NCBI RefSeq assembly: GCF_000821085.1
Contig: NZ_CCXR01000001.1
Span: 3,803,001 to 3,867,000 of the forward strand
Source of the DNA: Bacillus sp. B-jedd
GTDB taxonomy: Bacteria; Bacillota; Bacilli; Bacillales; Cytobacillaceae
Direction of reading: 5' to 3'
DNA: 64,000 nucleotides
Shown: positions 54,426-63,166 of the stretch, in pieces
Position numbering within the stretch: position 1 is the stretch's first letter
Layout: every line of letters begins with the position of its first letter
The notes under the pieces: model-generated
What the model saw: the letters and a program-made list of their open reading frames with translations, nothing else
Database searches by the model: none
What the model was told of the DNA's origin: nothing
Made by a program: the position numbers and the translations under genes

Positions 54426-54998
54426 AGTGTTGGCGACCCCGCAAGTGGAAATCCTTCCGCACGGGCAACAATGCAGCCTATTGGCGACCCGCAAGTGGAA
54501 ATCCTTCCGCACGGGCGACAATACAGCCTATTGGCGACCCTGCAAGTGGAAATCCTTCCGCACGGGCGACAATGCAACCTATTGGCGACCCTGCAAGTGG
54601 AAATCCTTCCGCACGGGCGACAATGCAACCTATTGGCGACCCTGCAAGTGGAAATCCTTCCGCACGGGCGACAATACAGCCTATTGGCGACCCCGCAAGT
54701 GGAAATCCTTCCGCACGGGCGACAATGAAACCTATTGGCGACCCTGCCAGTGGAAATCCTTCCGCACAGGCGACAATACAGCCTATTGGCGACCCTGCCA
54801 GTGGAAATCCTTCCGCACGGGCGACAATGCAACCTATTGGCGACCCTGCCAGTGGAAACCCTTCCGCACGGGCGACAATGCAACCTATTGGCGACCCTGC
54901 CAGTGGAAATCCTTCCGCACAGGCGACAATACAGCCTATTGGCGACCCTGCAAGTGGAAATCCTTCCGCACGGGCGACAATAGGAGCTGTTGGTGCTA
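54426..54998. repeat. 51-bp tandem repeat array C
   Basis: About eleven units starting CCTATTGGCGACC at 54477, 54527 (one 1-bp deletion), 54578 and then every 51 bp to 54935, with partial ends. The block ACGGGCG occurs at nearly the same offset as in array A units, so A and C probably share an ancestor. Frames are open on all strands but lack ribosome binding sites. It fills the roughly 800-bp gap between convergent anti-sigma and treR genes. Confidence 0.9.
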
Positions 54999-55022
54999 GT
55001 CGAGCAAAAATCCAGCAAAATG

Positions 55023-55059
55023 GAGTGGTTGCCATGCCTTTTTAGCATGGCAACCACTC
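55023..55059. terminator. long hairpin downstream of treR
   Basis: GAGTGGTTGCCATGC and GCATGGCAACCACTC form a 15-bp perfect stem with a 7-nt loop. It follows the treR stop by about 45 bp and abuts array C; probable terminator. Confidence 0.7.
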
Positions 55060-55105
55060 TTGGGTAGAAACAAATTTAAGACCGTTGGCTGTTTCCTTAC
55101 ACGCC

Positions 55106-55822
55106 TTACCTGCTCCGCCGCGCAAAGTCGACAAACCGGAATTTATCAAGGCGATGGCGTGATTCGGTGTACTCAATCACCGACGCATTGTCGAGGAAAA
55201 CGTTGTTACGAACGACGACGATATGGTCGTAGCCATTCAAATCAAGGTACTTCCGATCCTCATCATTGCATTCCTCGACGGTAATTTCCTTCCTCGCAAA
55301 AGAAATATTCAAGCTCAGATCGTTTTCAAGATAGGCATAAATGCTGTCCTCACAGATTTCCTTCGTTAGTCCGGGAACAAGTTTTTTTACGAAAAATGAT
55401 TTATCAAGGATGATTCGCTCGCCCTCTTTTTCACGGGTCCTGGCTACTTTCCAGACATCCTCGCGCGGGGAAATCTTCAGTTCATTTTGCACGCAGTCAT
55501 CCGGTTTCATCGCATACAGTTCATGGACTGTTGTCGTAAACGGCTGCCCGACCTTTTCCGAGACCTCCTTAAAACTCGTCAGCCCGGAAACAGGGAAGTC
55601 GAAACGTCCGATATCAAGGACAACCGAACCCTTTGCCTTGATCTTTTGGATATAGCCATTTTGCGAAAGCAAATTCAATGCCTTCCGAATCGTCTCGCGG
55701 CTCGTCTCATACGTTTCAGCGAGCTCGTTTTCTGAAGGCAGTTTCGTATGCTTTTTCAATTTGCCAGTTTCTATCTGGCCGGCAAGATCCTGATATATAC
55801 TGTCATATTTATTCCTAACCAT
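55106..55822 (-). CDS. treR: Trehalose operon repressor (GntR family)
   Basis: A 238-aa regulator, exactly the B. subtilis TreR length. Winged-helix N-terminus (LPSENELAETYETSRETIRKALNLLSQNGYIQKIKAKGSVVL) and UTRA effector domain (about 90-235) ending IEYTESRHRLDKFRFVDFARR. It represses the tre operon unless trehalose-6-phosphate binds. The start is ATG at 55822 after GTGAGGG; longer in-frame readings to 55888 add residues absent from homologues. Two operators lie upstream of treP. Confidence 0.93.
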   Translation of the reverse strand: MVRNKYDSIYQDLAGQIETGKLKKHTKLPSENELAETYETSRETIRKALNLLSQNGYIQKIKAKGSVVLDIGRFDFPVSGLTSFKEVSEKVGQPFTTTVHELYAMKPDDCVQNELKISPREDVWKVARTREKEGERIILDKSFFVKKLVPGLTKEICEDSIYAYLENDLSLNISFARKEITVEECNDEDRKYLDLNGYDHIVVVRNNVFLDNASVIEYTESRHRLDKFRFVDFARRSR

Positions 55823-56094
55823 GTCCCTCACCCGGTTCATGAATTCAGGAGGCAGCCACCCTGCCTCCCGTTTAATTAAAATTTCCATTCACTATTCATC
55901 TTAAAGGTTTTTAGACTGTTTTGCCATACCGTGTTCTTGATCGGCTAAAAGGAGTGCTGCTAAATGCCAGGTTGATTCTTCTGGAAATCCGTTTTTTTTG
56001 TCGCTATCCAAAGCCTGCAAAGTGGCACGGCCAATTGGCAGGACATACAAACTTTGCTGGAAACCCCATGGACAAGGCTTCCTCTATCGAAATC

Positions 56095-57762
56095 CTATTT
56101 CAAATGAAATACGACAGATTCATATGGCCTTAAGGTAAAGCGGCGGTAATCGTCCGGATGGTCACCATAGTTGGAGATGAGCACGTTTGCATCCCCGCCC
56201 CCAACGCGGATATCACGGTGCAGCTCAAATTGCGCGTTTTTGCCATAGAAATTATTGACGGCAAGCAGCATTTCACCATTCCAGGAACGGACATAGGCAA
56301 AAATACTCGGGTTGTCGGCGAGGATCAGCTTGTAGTCGCCATGGGTGATAATATCGTATTCCTTCCGCAGTGCGATCAGCTTCTGGTAATGGTAGAAAAC
56401 GGAGTCTCGGTCAGCGAGAGCCTGTTCAACGTTGATGTCAGGATAGTTGGCGGCGACATTGATCCAAGGCATACCGGCCGTGAATCCGGCGTTCGGACTT
56501 GCATCCCACTGGACCGGTGTCCGGGAGTTGTCGCGCGATTTGCTTTTAAGAATTTCAAGAATCTTTTCTTCATCCACGTTGGCGGCTTTTTTGATCGCAA
56601 AAGTATTCAGCGATTCTACGTCGCGGTAGTCATCGATCGATTCGAACCCAGGGTTGGTCATGCCGATTTCTTCGCCCTGGTAAATGTACGGCGTTCCCTG
56701 CATCATATGGACAGTGGTCGCGAGCATTTTCGCTGACTCGACACGATAAAGACCGTCATCGCCATAGCGGGAGACTACCCGCGGCTGGTCGTGGTTGCAC
56801 CAGAACAGCGCATTCCAGCCGCCGCCCTTGTTCATCTCTTCCTGCCAGGTGGACAAAATCCGTTTTAAGGCAAGGAAGTCAAAATCGGCGAGGGTCCATT
56901 TGTCGCCGCCTTCGTAATCGACCTTAAGATGATGGAAGTTAAAGGTCATGCTAAGCTCGCGATTTTCAGGATTGCTGTACAAGATGCAATGTTCAATCGT
57001 TGTCGAGGACATTTCGCCGACAGTCATGCTGTCGTACTTGGAGAATGCCTCGCGGTTCATTTCCTTCATAAATTCGTGGACACGTGGACCGTCCGTGTAG
57101 AATCGGCGGCCGTCGCCTTCCCCATCGTTCGGGAAGCTTTGGTCCTTGGAAATCAGGTTGATGACGTCAAGACGGAAGCCGTCAACGCCTTTGTCAAACC
57201 AGAATTTCATCATGTCATAAACATGCTTGCGGACCTTTTCGTTCTCCCAATTGAGATCGGCTTGGGTGACGTCGAATAGGTGCAAATAGTATTGTCCGGT
57301 CTGTTCGTCATATTCCCAGGCATTGCCCCCGAACTTCGATTCCCAATTCGTCGGCGGGCCGCCATCGACGCCGTCTTTCCAAATATAAAAGTCGCGGTAC
57401 GGATTATCCTTCGATTTCCGCGCTTCCTGGAACCAGGGGTGTTCGGTCGACGTATGGTTGACGACGATATCCATGATCAGCTTGATGCAGCGGTTATGCG
57501 CCTCGTTCAGGAGAAGGTCGAAATCATCCATCGTGCCGTATTCCTCGTGAATGGCAAAATAGTCGCTGATGTCGTACCCATTGTCGCGTTGCGGAGATCG
57601 ATAAATCGGCGTCAGCCAAATGACATCTATGCCAAGCTCCTTCAAGTAATCAAGCTTGTCAATAATACCTTGGAGGTCACCAACACCATTCCCTGTCGTA
57701 TCCTTGAAGCTTTTCGGATAAATCTGATAAACAACCGATCTTTTCCACCATGGTTCTTGCAT
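56095..57762 (-). CDS. treA: Trehalose-6-phosphate hydrolase (phosphotrehalase)
   Basis: A 555-aa GH13 enzyme that cleaves trehalose-6-phosphate to glucose and glucose-6-phosphate in the cytosol. The barrel motifs are visible: DIVVNHTSTEHPWF, GFRLDVINLI (nucleophile Asp), MTVGEMSS (acid Glu), and the NHDQPR block with the second Asp. N-terminus WWKRSVVYQIYPKSFKDTTGNGVGDLQGI is typical. Second gene of the treP-treA-treR order, separated from treP by a hairpin. Confidence 0.96.
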   Translation of the reverse strand: MQEPWWKRSVVYQIYPKSFKDTTGNGVGDLQGIIDKLDYLKELGIDVIWLTPIYRSPQRDNGYDISDYFAIHEEYGTMDDFDLLLNEAHNRCIKLIMDIVVNHTSTEHPWFQEARKSKDNPYRDFYIWKDGVDGGPPTNWESKFGGNAWEYDEQTGQYYLHLFDVTQADLNWENEKVRKHVYDMMKFWFDKGVDGFRLDVINLISKDQSFPNDGEGDGRRFYTDGPRVHEFMKEMNREAFSKYDSMTVGEMSSTTIEHCILYSNPENRELSMTFNFHHLKVDYEGGDKWTLADFDFLALKRILSTWQEEMNKGGGWNALFWCNHDQPRVVSRYGDDGLYRVESAKMLATTVHMMQGTPYIYQGEEIGMTNPGFESIDDYRDVESLNTFAIKKAANVDEEKILEILKSKSRDNSRTPVQWDASPNAGFTAGMPWINVAANYPDINVEQALADRDSVFYHYQKLIALRKEYDIITHGDYKLILADNPSIFAYVRSWNGEMLLAVNNFYGKNAQFELHRDIRVGGGDANVLISNYGDHPDDYRRFTLRPYESVVFHLK

Positions 57763-57803
57763 ACGATCACCTTCTTTTCGAAGTTTTCTTAAATTCTAGT
57801 AAA

Positions 57804-57834
57804 GATACCATTGGCAATTTGGCCAATGGTATCC
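57804..57834 (-). terminator. intercistronic hairpin treP-treA
   Basis: GATACCATTGG/CCAATGGTATC perfect 11-bp stem between treP and treA. It could give partial termination or protect the treP message. Confidence 0.65.
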
Positions 57835-57869
57835 GATTTTTGGATTCAGTTTAATGGGAATCTCTCAGT

Positions 57870-59291
57870 TTATGCGAGTTCGCCTTTGCGGGCTTTTGTT
57901 TTGCCCCACAAAAAGGTCAAGGCAACTGGTACGACAATCGCTATTACCATTCCAATGAAGAACGGAGTCCATTTATGCGGAACGATTGATAGGAAGCCTG
58001 GCAGGCCGCCAACCCCTATAGAAGGTGCGATTACTTTATTAAGCGTAATAAACATCCCTGCAATGGCCGCGCCAATCATTGCTGAAATGAATGCAAAGCG
58101 GAAGCGGAGGTTCACCCCGAACATCGCCGGCTCGGTAATGCCAAGGTAGGCAGAAATCGCTGATGTAAACGACAGTCCTTTCAGCTTTTCGTCCCTTAAA
58201 AGGAATCCCATTGCGAGTGCCGCGGAACCTTGAGCGACGTTGGACATAACCAGGATTGGCCACAGGAATGTTCCGCCTGTGCTTGAAATCAACTGCAAGT
58301 CGACCGGGAGGAAAGTGTGATGCATCCCCGTTACAACTAACGGTGCGTACAACGCGCCGTACACAAGACCCCCGATTGCCGGGACAGTATCAAAAACGCC
58401 AGTGAACAAATTAGTGATCCATTGGCCGATTGTAAACGTGATTGGACCAATGACGATAAAAGAAAGGAATCCAGTAACTAATAGCGCAATCGGTGCAACG
58501 AGCAGAAGCTGGAATGCATCCGGAATTTTTGCGCGGAGGAACCGTTCTATTCGGGCTAAAACATACGAAGCGACCAGGACTGGCAAAACTTGTCCCTGAT
58601 AGCCGACCTTCTGGATTATTAAGCCGAATAAATTCCATGCAGGTATGTCGCCTTCAGCCTTCGCTTCTCCCCATCCCCAAGCATTGAGAAGATCCGGGTG
58701 GACAAGCATAAGGCCGAGGACTATCCCGAGCAGCGGGCTGCCGCCAAACCGGGTGACCGCCGACCAGCCGATCAGGCCGGGCAGGAAGACGAATGCCGTG
58801 TTGGCAATCAGGTTGATAATGCTGGCAAAATCGCCGAATTGCGGATATACCTCGACCAATGACTTTCCGGCGTAAAAGATGTCCTTTCCAGTCAGTACGT
58901 TGTTAATCCCCATCAAAAGACCGGCAGTTACGATTGCAGGTAAAATTGGAATAAAGATATCAGCCAGTGTTTTGATTGCGCGCTGGAACGGATTCAGATT
59001 CTCCGCTGCCGCATCCTTGATTTCCTGCTTGCTCTGATGAGCAAGGCCCGCTTGTGCCGTGAGCTCATTGTAGACCTTGTCAACTGTTCCTTGGCCAATG
59101 ACAACCTGGTACTGGCCGTTTGCCGAGAAGGAACCTTTGACAACATCTATATTTTCAAGTGTTTCCTTGTTGACTTTGCCTTCGTCCTTGAGCGCGAAAC
59201 GGAGGCGTGTCACACAGTGTGTCGCTGCTGCAATGTTTTCCTTGCCGCCGACTGCTTCAAGTATTTCGGAAGCTGCCTTTTTTATATCCAT
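57870..59291 (-). CDS. treP: PTS trehalose-specific EIIBC component
   Basis: A 473-aa phosphotransferase permease. EIIB domain at 1-85 with phospho-Cys in AATHCVTRLRFAL; EIIC membrane domain from about 105 with about 10 helices and GMHHTFLPVDLQLI, GITEPAMFGVNLR family motifs. It imports trehalose as trehalose-6-phosphate; no EIIA domain is fused, so a EIIA-Glc-like protein must serve in trans. First gene of the tre operon. Confidence 0.95.
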   Translation of the reverse strand: MDIKKAASEILEAVGGKENIAAATHCVTRLRFALKDEGKVNKETLENIDVVKGSFSANGQYQVVIGQGTVDKVYNELTAQAGLAHQSKQEIKDAAAENLNPFQRAIKTLADIFIPILPAIVTAGLLMGINNVLTGKDIFYAGKSLVEVYPQFGDFASIINLIANTAFVFLPGLIGWSAVTRFGGSPLLGIVLGLMLVHPDLLNAWGWGEAKAEGDIPAWNLFGLIIQKVGYQGQVLPVLVASYVLARIERFLRAKIPDAFQLLLVAPIALLVTGFLSFIVIGPITFTIGQWITNLFTGVFDTVPAIGGLVYGALYAPLVVTGMHHTFLPVDLQLISSTGGTFLWPILVMSNVAQGSAALAMGFLLRDEKLKGLSFTSAISAYLGITEPAMFGVNLRFRFAFISAMIGAAIAGMFITLNKVIAPSIGVGGLPGFLSIVPHKWTPFFIGMVIAIVVPVALTFLWGKTKARKGELA

Positions 59292-59317
59292 CGTTTTTCC
59301 CTCCTGTTAATAATGGT

Positions 59318-59331
59318 TGATAGCGTTTTCT
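59318..59331. promoter_or_regulatory. cre (CcpA) site upstream of treP
   Basis: TGATAGCGTTTTCT matches TGWNANCGNTNWCA except at the last base. It lies between promoter region and treP start, a place suited to catabolite repression. Confidence 0.6.
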
Positions 59332-59484
59332 TACAGGGCCGATGTAGCTTTCGTGGAGGTACTCTCAAGATACTTTTCACGTTATCTTCGAAAAGCAAAC
59401 CTGTTTGTCAGTTCTCCTTCGAGACCCTCTGCCACATGCAAAAGCTATTCGTTAGCTTCTGTTATAATTAGATGTGTTCTGACA

Positions 59485-59531
59485 ACTTGTATATACATGT
59501 TTCGTTTTCAAGTATATCCTGTATATACAGG
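59485..59531. promoter_or_regulatory. two TreR operators
   Basis: ACTTGTATATACATGT (59485-59500) and CCTGTATATACAGG (59518-59531) both contain the TGTATATACA core of TreR sites and lie 17 bp apart upstream of treP. Confidence 0.85.
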
Positions 59532-59600
59532 TTGGTCAATAGGCAAAATGAAATCGTTTTCTGTTTACATACATTTACCTTAATTGGAAGTGAGGGTTGC

Positions 59601-59700
59601 TCGGACAACGACTAGTCCTTTTGGCAATTTTCTGTCCGAAGAGGAGGTTACTTCGGACATCCATCGAGCATTTTTTATTTTATTGTCCGAAGATGTGACT
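59601..59700. repeat. two-unit remnant with 51-bp spacing
   Basis: TGTCCGAAGA occurs at 59633 and 59684, exactly 51 bp apart, and TCGGACA at 59601 and 59653. The sequence is unlike arrays A-C but the period is the same. The rest of the 540-bp gap holds the operators, cre and the ctpB terminator. Confidence 0.6.
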
Positions 59701-59720
59701 ACACTCCGTGAGAATCCACG

Positions 59721-59750
59721 CAAAAAAGGACAGGGAGCACTCCCCTGCCC
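59721..59750 (-). terminator. ctpB terminator
   Basis: GGGCAGGGGAG/CTCCCTGTCC hairpin followed by TTTTTT in the minus direction. Confidence 0.85.
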
Positions 59751-59834
59751 TAAACGCTTAATATAAACTCGCCTCTTCCTTAATCCGATAAATCCTTGTC
59801 ATCTATTTCCGAGAAATCCCTCTTTCAACTTTTA

Positions 59835-61286
59835 TTATTTCGCCAAAAGCCTGAGTGCGGTCCGCAGCTGAAGGTCATTCTTTTCGTTTTTCCTTTCTTT
59901 TGCTGCGGCAGCTTCAAGTGCCGAGGCAGTTTCAGCGTCAATTTTGCCAGTCGGCTGCAAACGGACCTGTTGCTGGAAGGCTTTTACTGACCGGACGGTG
60001 CCCGAGCTGAAATACCCATCTGTCCTGCCCGGACTATAGCCGAGCCCTTCCAAAATGACTTGGGCATTCTTCACTTGTTCATTATTCATATCCATTTTCA
60101 ATGCATCTTCGGCAGTGATTGGATGTGCCGAGAAAATGCTTGGCTGCTCGACGACCACGTCTGGCTTGATACCCTTCTTGTGAATCCAATTTCCATCAGG
60201 AGTAAGCCATTTAAAAAGCGTCAATTTAATATTGCTGCCATCTCCCATCGGCATCGCCTGCTGCACAGTTCCCTTCCCGAACGTTCTCTCGCCGACAAGC
60301 GGGTAGCCTTCCGCCTCCTGCAGTGCGCCCGCGAGAATTTCCGAAGCCGACGCGCTGCCTTTATCGACAAGTACGACAACCGGGTAAGGCTTTTCCTGCT
60401 TGAGCGTAGAAAAAAACTGATCCCTCTTGCCATTTCGCTTCTCAATTTGGACAAAAGGCTTTTCCCCGCTTACCAACTCGCGGAGAATTTCTTCCACACT
60501 AAGCAGAAGGCCGCCTGGATTGCCGCGCACATCAATGGCTAGACCCGAAATCTCATTCTTCTCAAGATCCTTTAGCTGCTTTTTGAAGTCATCAGCTGTC
60601 TCCTCAGCGAACGAAGTAATTTCTATATAGCCAATCTTTTTCCCATTTACCTTTTTCAGTTTTGAAAAAACAGTTTCAATCGGGATTTGATCCCGCTTTA
60701 CTTTGACTAAGAAGGGGTCCTTTACCTTCCTGCGTTCAATCTCCAACTCGACAATGGTTCCTTTTTTGCCACGGATTAACACAGTCGTCTGATATAAATC
60801 CATTCCCTCGACGCTTTTCCCGTCAACCTTTAAAATCCGATCATGTGGTTTAAGCCCGGCTTTTTCAGCAGGTGAGTTTTTAAAAGGAGCCACAATGACA
60901 ATTTTGCCCTCCTCCATGCCAACCTCAGCGCCAATTCCCTCAAATGATGACTCCAGCGACTCATTGAACTGCCGGGCCGTCTTCTTATCCATATAAACAG
61001 AATAAGGATCCTCGAGCTTGGCCAGCATTCCCTGAATGGCGCCTTCGATAAGGGCATCCTTTTCAACCTTCTCCACATAGGAACTGACTATGAGATCATA
61101 TGCCTGGTTGACTTTTTCGAGCCGGACTGAATCCGTTGGCCCGCTGCTCTTTTTCTTCGGTATCCCCGCCACTTCCAACGCAAAACCTGTTTCATTCGAC
61201 TCAGCCCACTTCATTCCCGCATACGTCCCCGCCGACCCCGCTGCCAGCGATACAGCCACCACCAACGCCAACCACTTCCGCCTCAT
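59835..61286 (-). CDS. ctpB: Carboxyl-terminal processing protease (CtpB type)
   Basis: A 483-aa S41 serine protease: signal anchor (about 5-27), PDZ domain (about 100-180, GIGAEVGMEEGKIVIVAPFKNSPAEKAGLKPHDRIL), catalytic Ser in GSASASEI and Lys in FGKGTVQ, and a C-terminal peptidoglycan-binding domain (VILEGLGYSPGRTDGYFSSGTVRSVKAFQ). CtpB of B. subtilis cleaves SpoIVFA in the forespore intermembrane space. The start is ATG at 61286 with GGGGAGTGG upstream; a longer frame to 61352 has no site. Confidence 0.93.
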   Translation of the reverse strand: MRRKWLALVVAVSLAAGSAGTYAGMKWAESNETGFALEVAGIPKKKSSGPTDSVRLEKVNQAYDLIVSSYVEKVEKDALIEGAIQGMLAKLEDPYSVYMDKKTARQFNESLESSFEGIGAEVGMEEGKIVIVAPFKNSPAEKAGLKPHDRILKVDGKSVEGMDLYQTTVLIRGKKGTIVELEIERRKVKDPFLVKVKRDQIPIETVFSKLKKVNGKKIGYIEITSFAEETADDFKKQLKDLEKNEISGLAIDVRGNPGGLLLSVEEILRELVSGEKPFVQIEKRNGKRDQFFSTLKQEKPYPVVVLVDKGSASASEILAGALQEAEGYPLVGERTFGKGTVQQAMPMGDGSNIKLTLFKWLTPDGNWIHKKGIKPDVVVEQPSIFSAHPITAEDALKMDMNNEQVKNAQVILEGLGYSPGRTDGYFSSGTVRSVKAFQQQVRLQPTGKIDAETASALEAAAAKERKNEKNDLQLRTALRLLAK

Positions 61287-61644
61287 ACAAGCCACTCCCC
61301 ACATCTCACACCTGATTTTTGCAAAAAACACCGCAACCCACACAGTGTCCATTACTCTACATATATGAACCAGGAGGACGAGTTATGATTAATGCCGCCG
61401 CACCTGCATCAGTGCTTTAGTCCATCACGAAACTCTAATTACTGAAGACGCCTTACACTCTTGCCAAAACGCTAATTAAAATATGCAAGTTTTCCCAGTT
61501 TCCTATGGCACACCCGGGGTATATAACAAATGTAGCCGGCCATCGCAGCACGACCCGACAGAAGCCGGCGCACCAAAAAGAGCGGAGAAGCTGTGCTTCA
61601 TCCGCCCTTACATATTGCCAAATTAATCCTAAAACTTATAAATG
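61287..61644. other. intergenic region ctpB - M23 hydrolase
   Basis: Holds a TTTTGCAAAA palindrome at 61317 and the terminator at 61575-61607. Otherwise no gene, operator or repeat that I can recognise; CACCCGGGGTATATAAC at about 61511 is too asymmetric for a CsoR site. Confidence 0.5.
61575..61607 (-). terminator. terminator of the M23 hydrolase gene
   Basis: GCGGATGAAGC/GCTTCTCCGC stem then TCTTTTTGG in the minus direction. Confidence 0.85.
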
Positions 61645-62988
61645 TTATCTTGGAACTCCATATGCAAATGGATTTACTGCGTTTGATTTACTTTGGTTCC
61701 ATCCACCCTTGTGCAGTTCGAAGTGCAAGTGTTTGCCTGTTGATTGTCCTGTGTTGCCCATGTAGCCAAGGAACTGGCCTTTGGAAACAACCGATCCTTC
61801 GCTTACAGCACGGCTGTCCATATGTGCATAAACTGTAGTAAATGTTTGCCCATTAATGGAGTGAGCAATGAAAACACAGTTTCCATAGCTGCTTGAATAA
61901 TATGAACGGATGACAACTCCACTAGCCGCTGCAACGACAGGCACATTTGCGGAACGGTTCGCCCAGTCAACGCCATAGTGGAAGGTTCCCCAACGGGCAC
62001 CGAAACCTGAAGTGTTGACTCCGTTTGTAGGTTTCATAAAGTTTCCAGCGGTCACAACCGGTTTTGCAACTGGCGTGGTCTGGGTTGGAGCTGAAGTATT
62101 GGAAGAAGAACTTCCTCCATTCGACCCAGCTGCAGCTGCTGCTTTTGCCGCTGCTTCCGCGGCAGCACGGGCTTCCGCCTCTTTACGTGCGCGTTCGGCT
62201 TCTTCAGCGATTCGGCCTTTTTCAAGTTCGATTGCCTTTGCCATCGCAGATTCCTGCGCCCTTAAAATTGCTGCTTCTTCGGCTAACTCCATCTTATGGT
62301 TATGCTCTTCCTGCTCCTGGTCGACAAGGTCTTTCATCAGTTTGTCCTTTTCAGTACGCTGGGAAGCGAGCTGTTTATTCATTCTTTCCAGATCAGCAAG
62401 CATATTCTTTAAGGCTGCCAGATCGCTTTCGACTTTCTTTTGTTTCTGTTCTAGCGCATCCTTATCAGCCTGGTGCTGTTCAAGGATATCTTTGTCAGCT
62501 TCCATAATCGTTGCGACCGCATTCGCCCGGTCAACAAAATCACCGAAGCTTGTCGCCCCAAGAAGTACATCGATATAGCTGACCATGCCGCCATTCTCCT
62601 GGTAGTTGCGGGCGCGATCCTTCAGCAACTCATTACGCTTGGCAATCCGCTCCTGCAAAACCTTGATTTCTTCCTGGAGTTTCTTAATCTCTGCCTGTGT
62701 TTCTTTTATATCCTCTTCTTTGCCGCGAATCTTTTCGTTCGTGTCGCTGATTGCAAAATCAAGGCGTTTAATTTCCGCATTTACCTTCTGCTGCTCACCT
62801 TGGAGCCTTTGAATCTCTTTATCCGCAGCCTCAATATTCGCGTTTACATCGTTGCGTTCTGAGCGGATTTCCTGCTTTTGATTTTGCAAGTTTGATAGCT
62901 TGGAGGCTTCTGTTTGTATTCCTCCGAATAAACTCCCTATGCCTACCGCCGCTGATACGGTAAGCGCCATGACTGATGATCTTCTCAC
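61645..62988 (-). CDS. Coiled-coil M23 peptidoglycan hydrolase (EnvC/PcsB-like)
   Basis: A 447-aa exported protein: signal peptide (SSVMALTVSAAVGIGSLFGGIQTEAS), long coiled coil (about 30-270) with a hydrophobic PcsB-like hinge YIDVLLGATSFGDFVDRA, Ala/Ser-rich linker (about 270-320) and a C-terminal M23 domain with zinc ligands H-x3-D in FHYGVDWA and HLHFELH. The coiled coil is the part that docks with FtsX in EnvC/PcsB/CwlO systems, and ftsX is the next gene upstream, so control by FtsEX is inferred. The start is GTG at 62988 (AAGGAG 10 nt upstream); the TTG at 63009 overlaps that site. Confidence 0.88.
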   Translation of the reverse strand: MRRSSVMALTVSAAVGIGSLFGGIQTEASKLSNLQNQKQEIRSERNDVNANIEAADKEIQRLQGEQQKVNAEIKRLDFAISDTNEKIRGKEEDIKETQAEIKKLQEEIKVLQERIAKRNELLKDRARNYQENGGMVSYIDVLLGATSFGDFVDRANAVATIMEADKDILEQHQADKDALEQKQKKVESDLAALKNMLADLERMNKQLASQRTEKDKLMKDLVDQEQEEHNHKMELAEEAAILRAQESAMAKAIELEKGRIAEEAERARKEAEARAAAEAAAKAAAAAGSNGGSSSSNTSAPTQTTPVAKPVVTAGNFMKPTNGVNTSGFGARWGTFHYGVDWANRSANVPVVAAASGVVIRSYYSSSYGNCVFIAHSINGQTFTTVYAHMDSRAVSEGSVVSKGQFLGYMGNTGQSTGKHLHFELHKGGWNQSKSNAVNPFAYGVPR

Positions 62989-63136
62989 TTCCCGATTTCT
63001 CCTTTCCAATGAACCCTTGTACAGGTAAATCGTGTCTATTTTTTTGTGGCAACTTTTTGCCGTTACTTATCGTCTAATCTATTGACTGGAAAGCCTCACG
63101 CATTTCCCGCGAAAACTAGCAGCCATCCAATTTTGC

Positions 63137-63160
63137 AAAAGGCCTTTTCTGCGGCCTTCC
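63137..63160 (-). terminator. ftsX terminator
   Basis: AAGGCCG...GGCCTT stem then TTTTGC in the minus direction, just after the ftsX stop. The T-run is part of a TTTTGCAAAA palindrome. Confidence 0.75.
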
Positions 63161-63166
63161 TTTCAA

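Noticed and set aside
61505..61530. Possible fourth CsoR operator at CACCCGGGGTATATAAC
   Set aside because: Only one half resembles the site; symmetry and flanking TATAC are missing, and the context is cell-wall genes.
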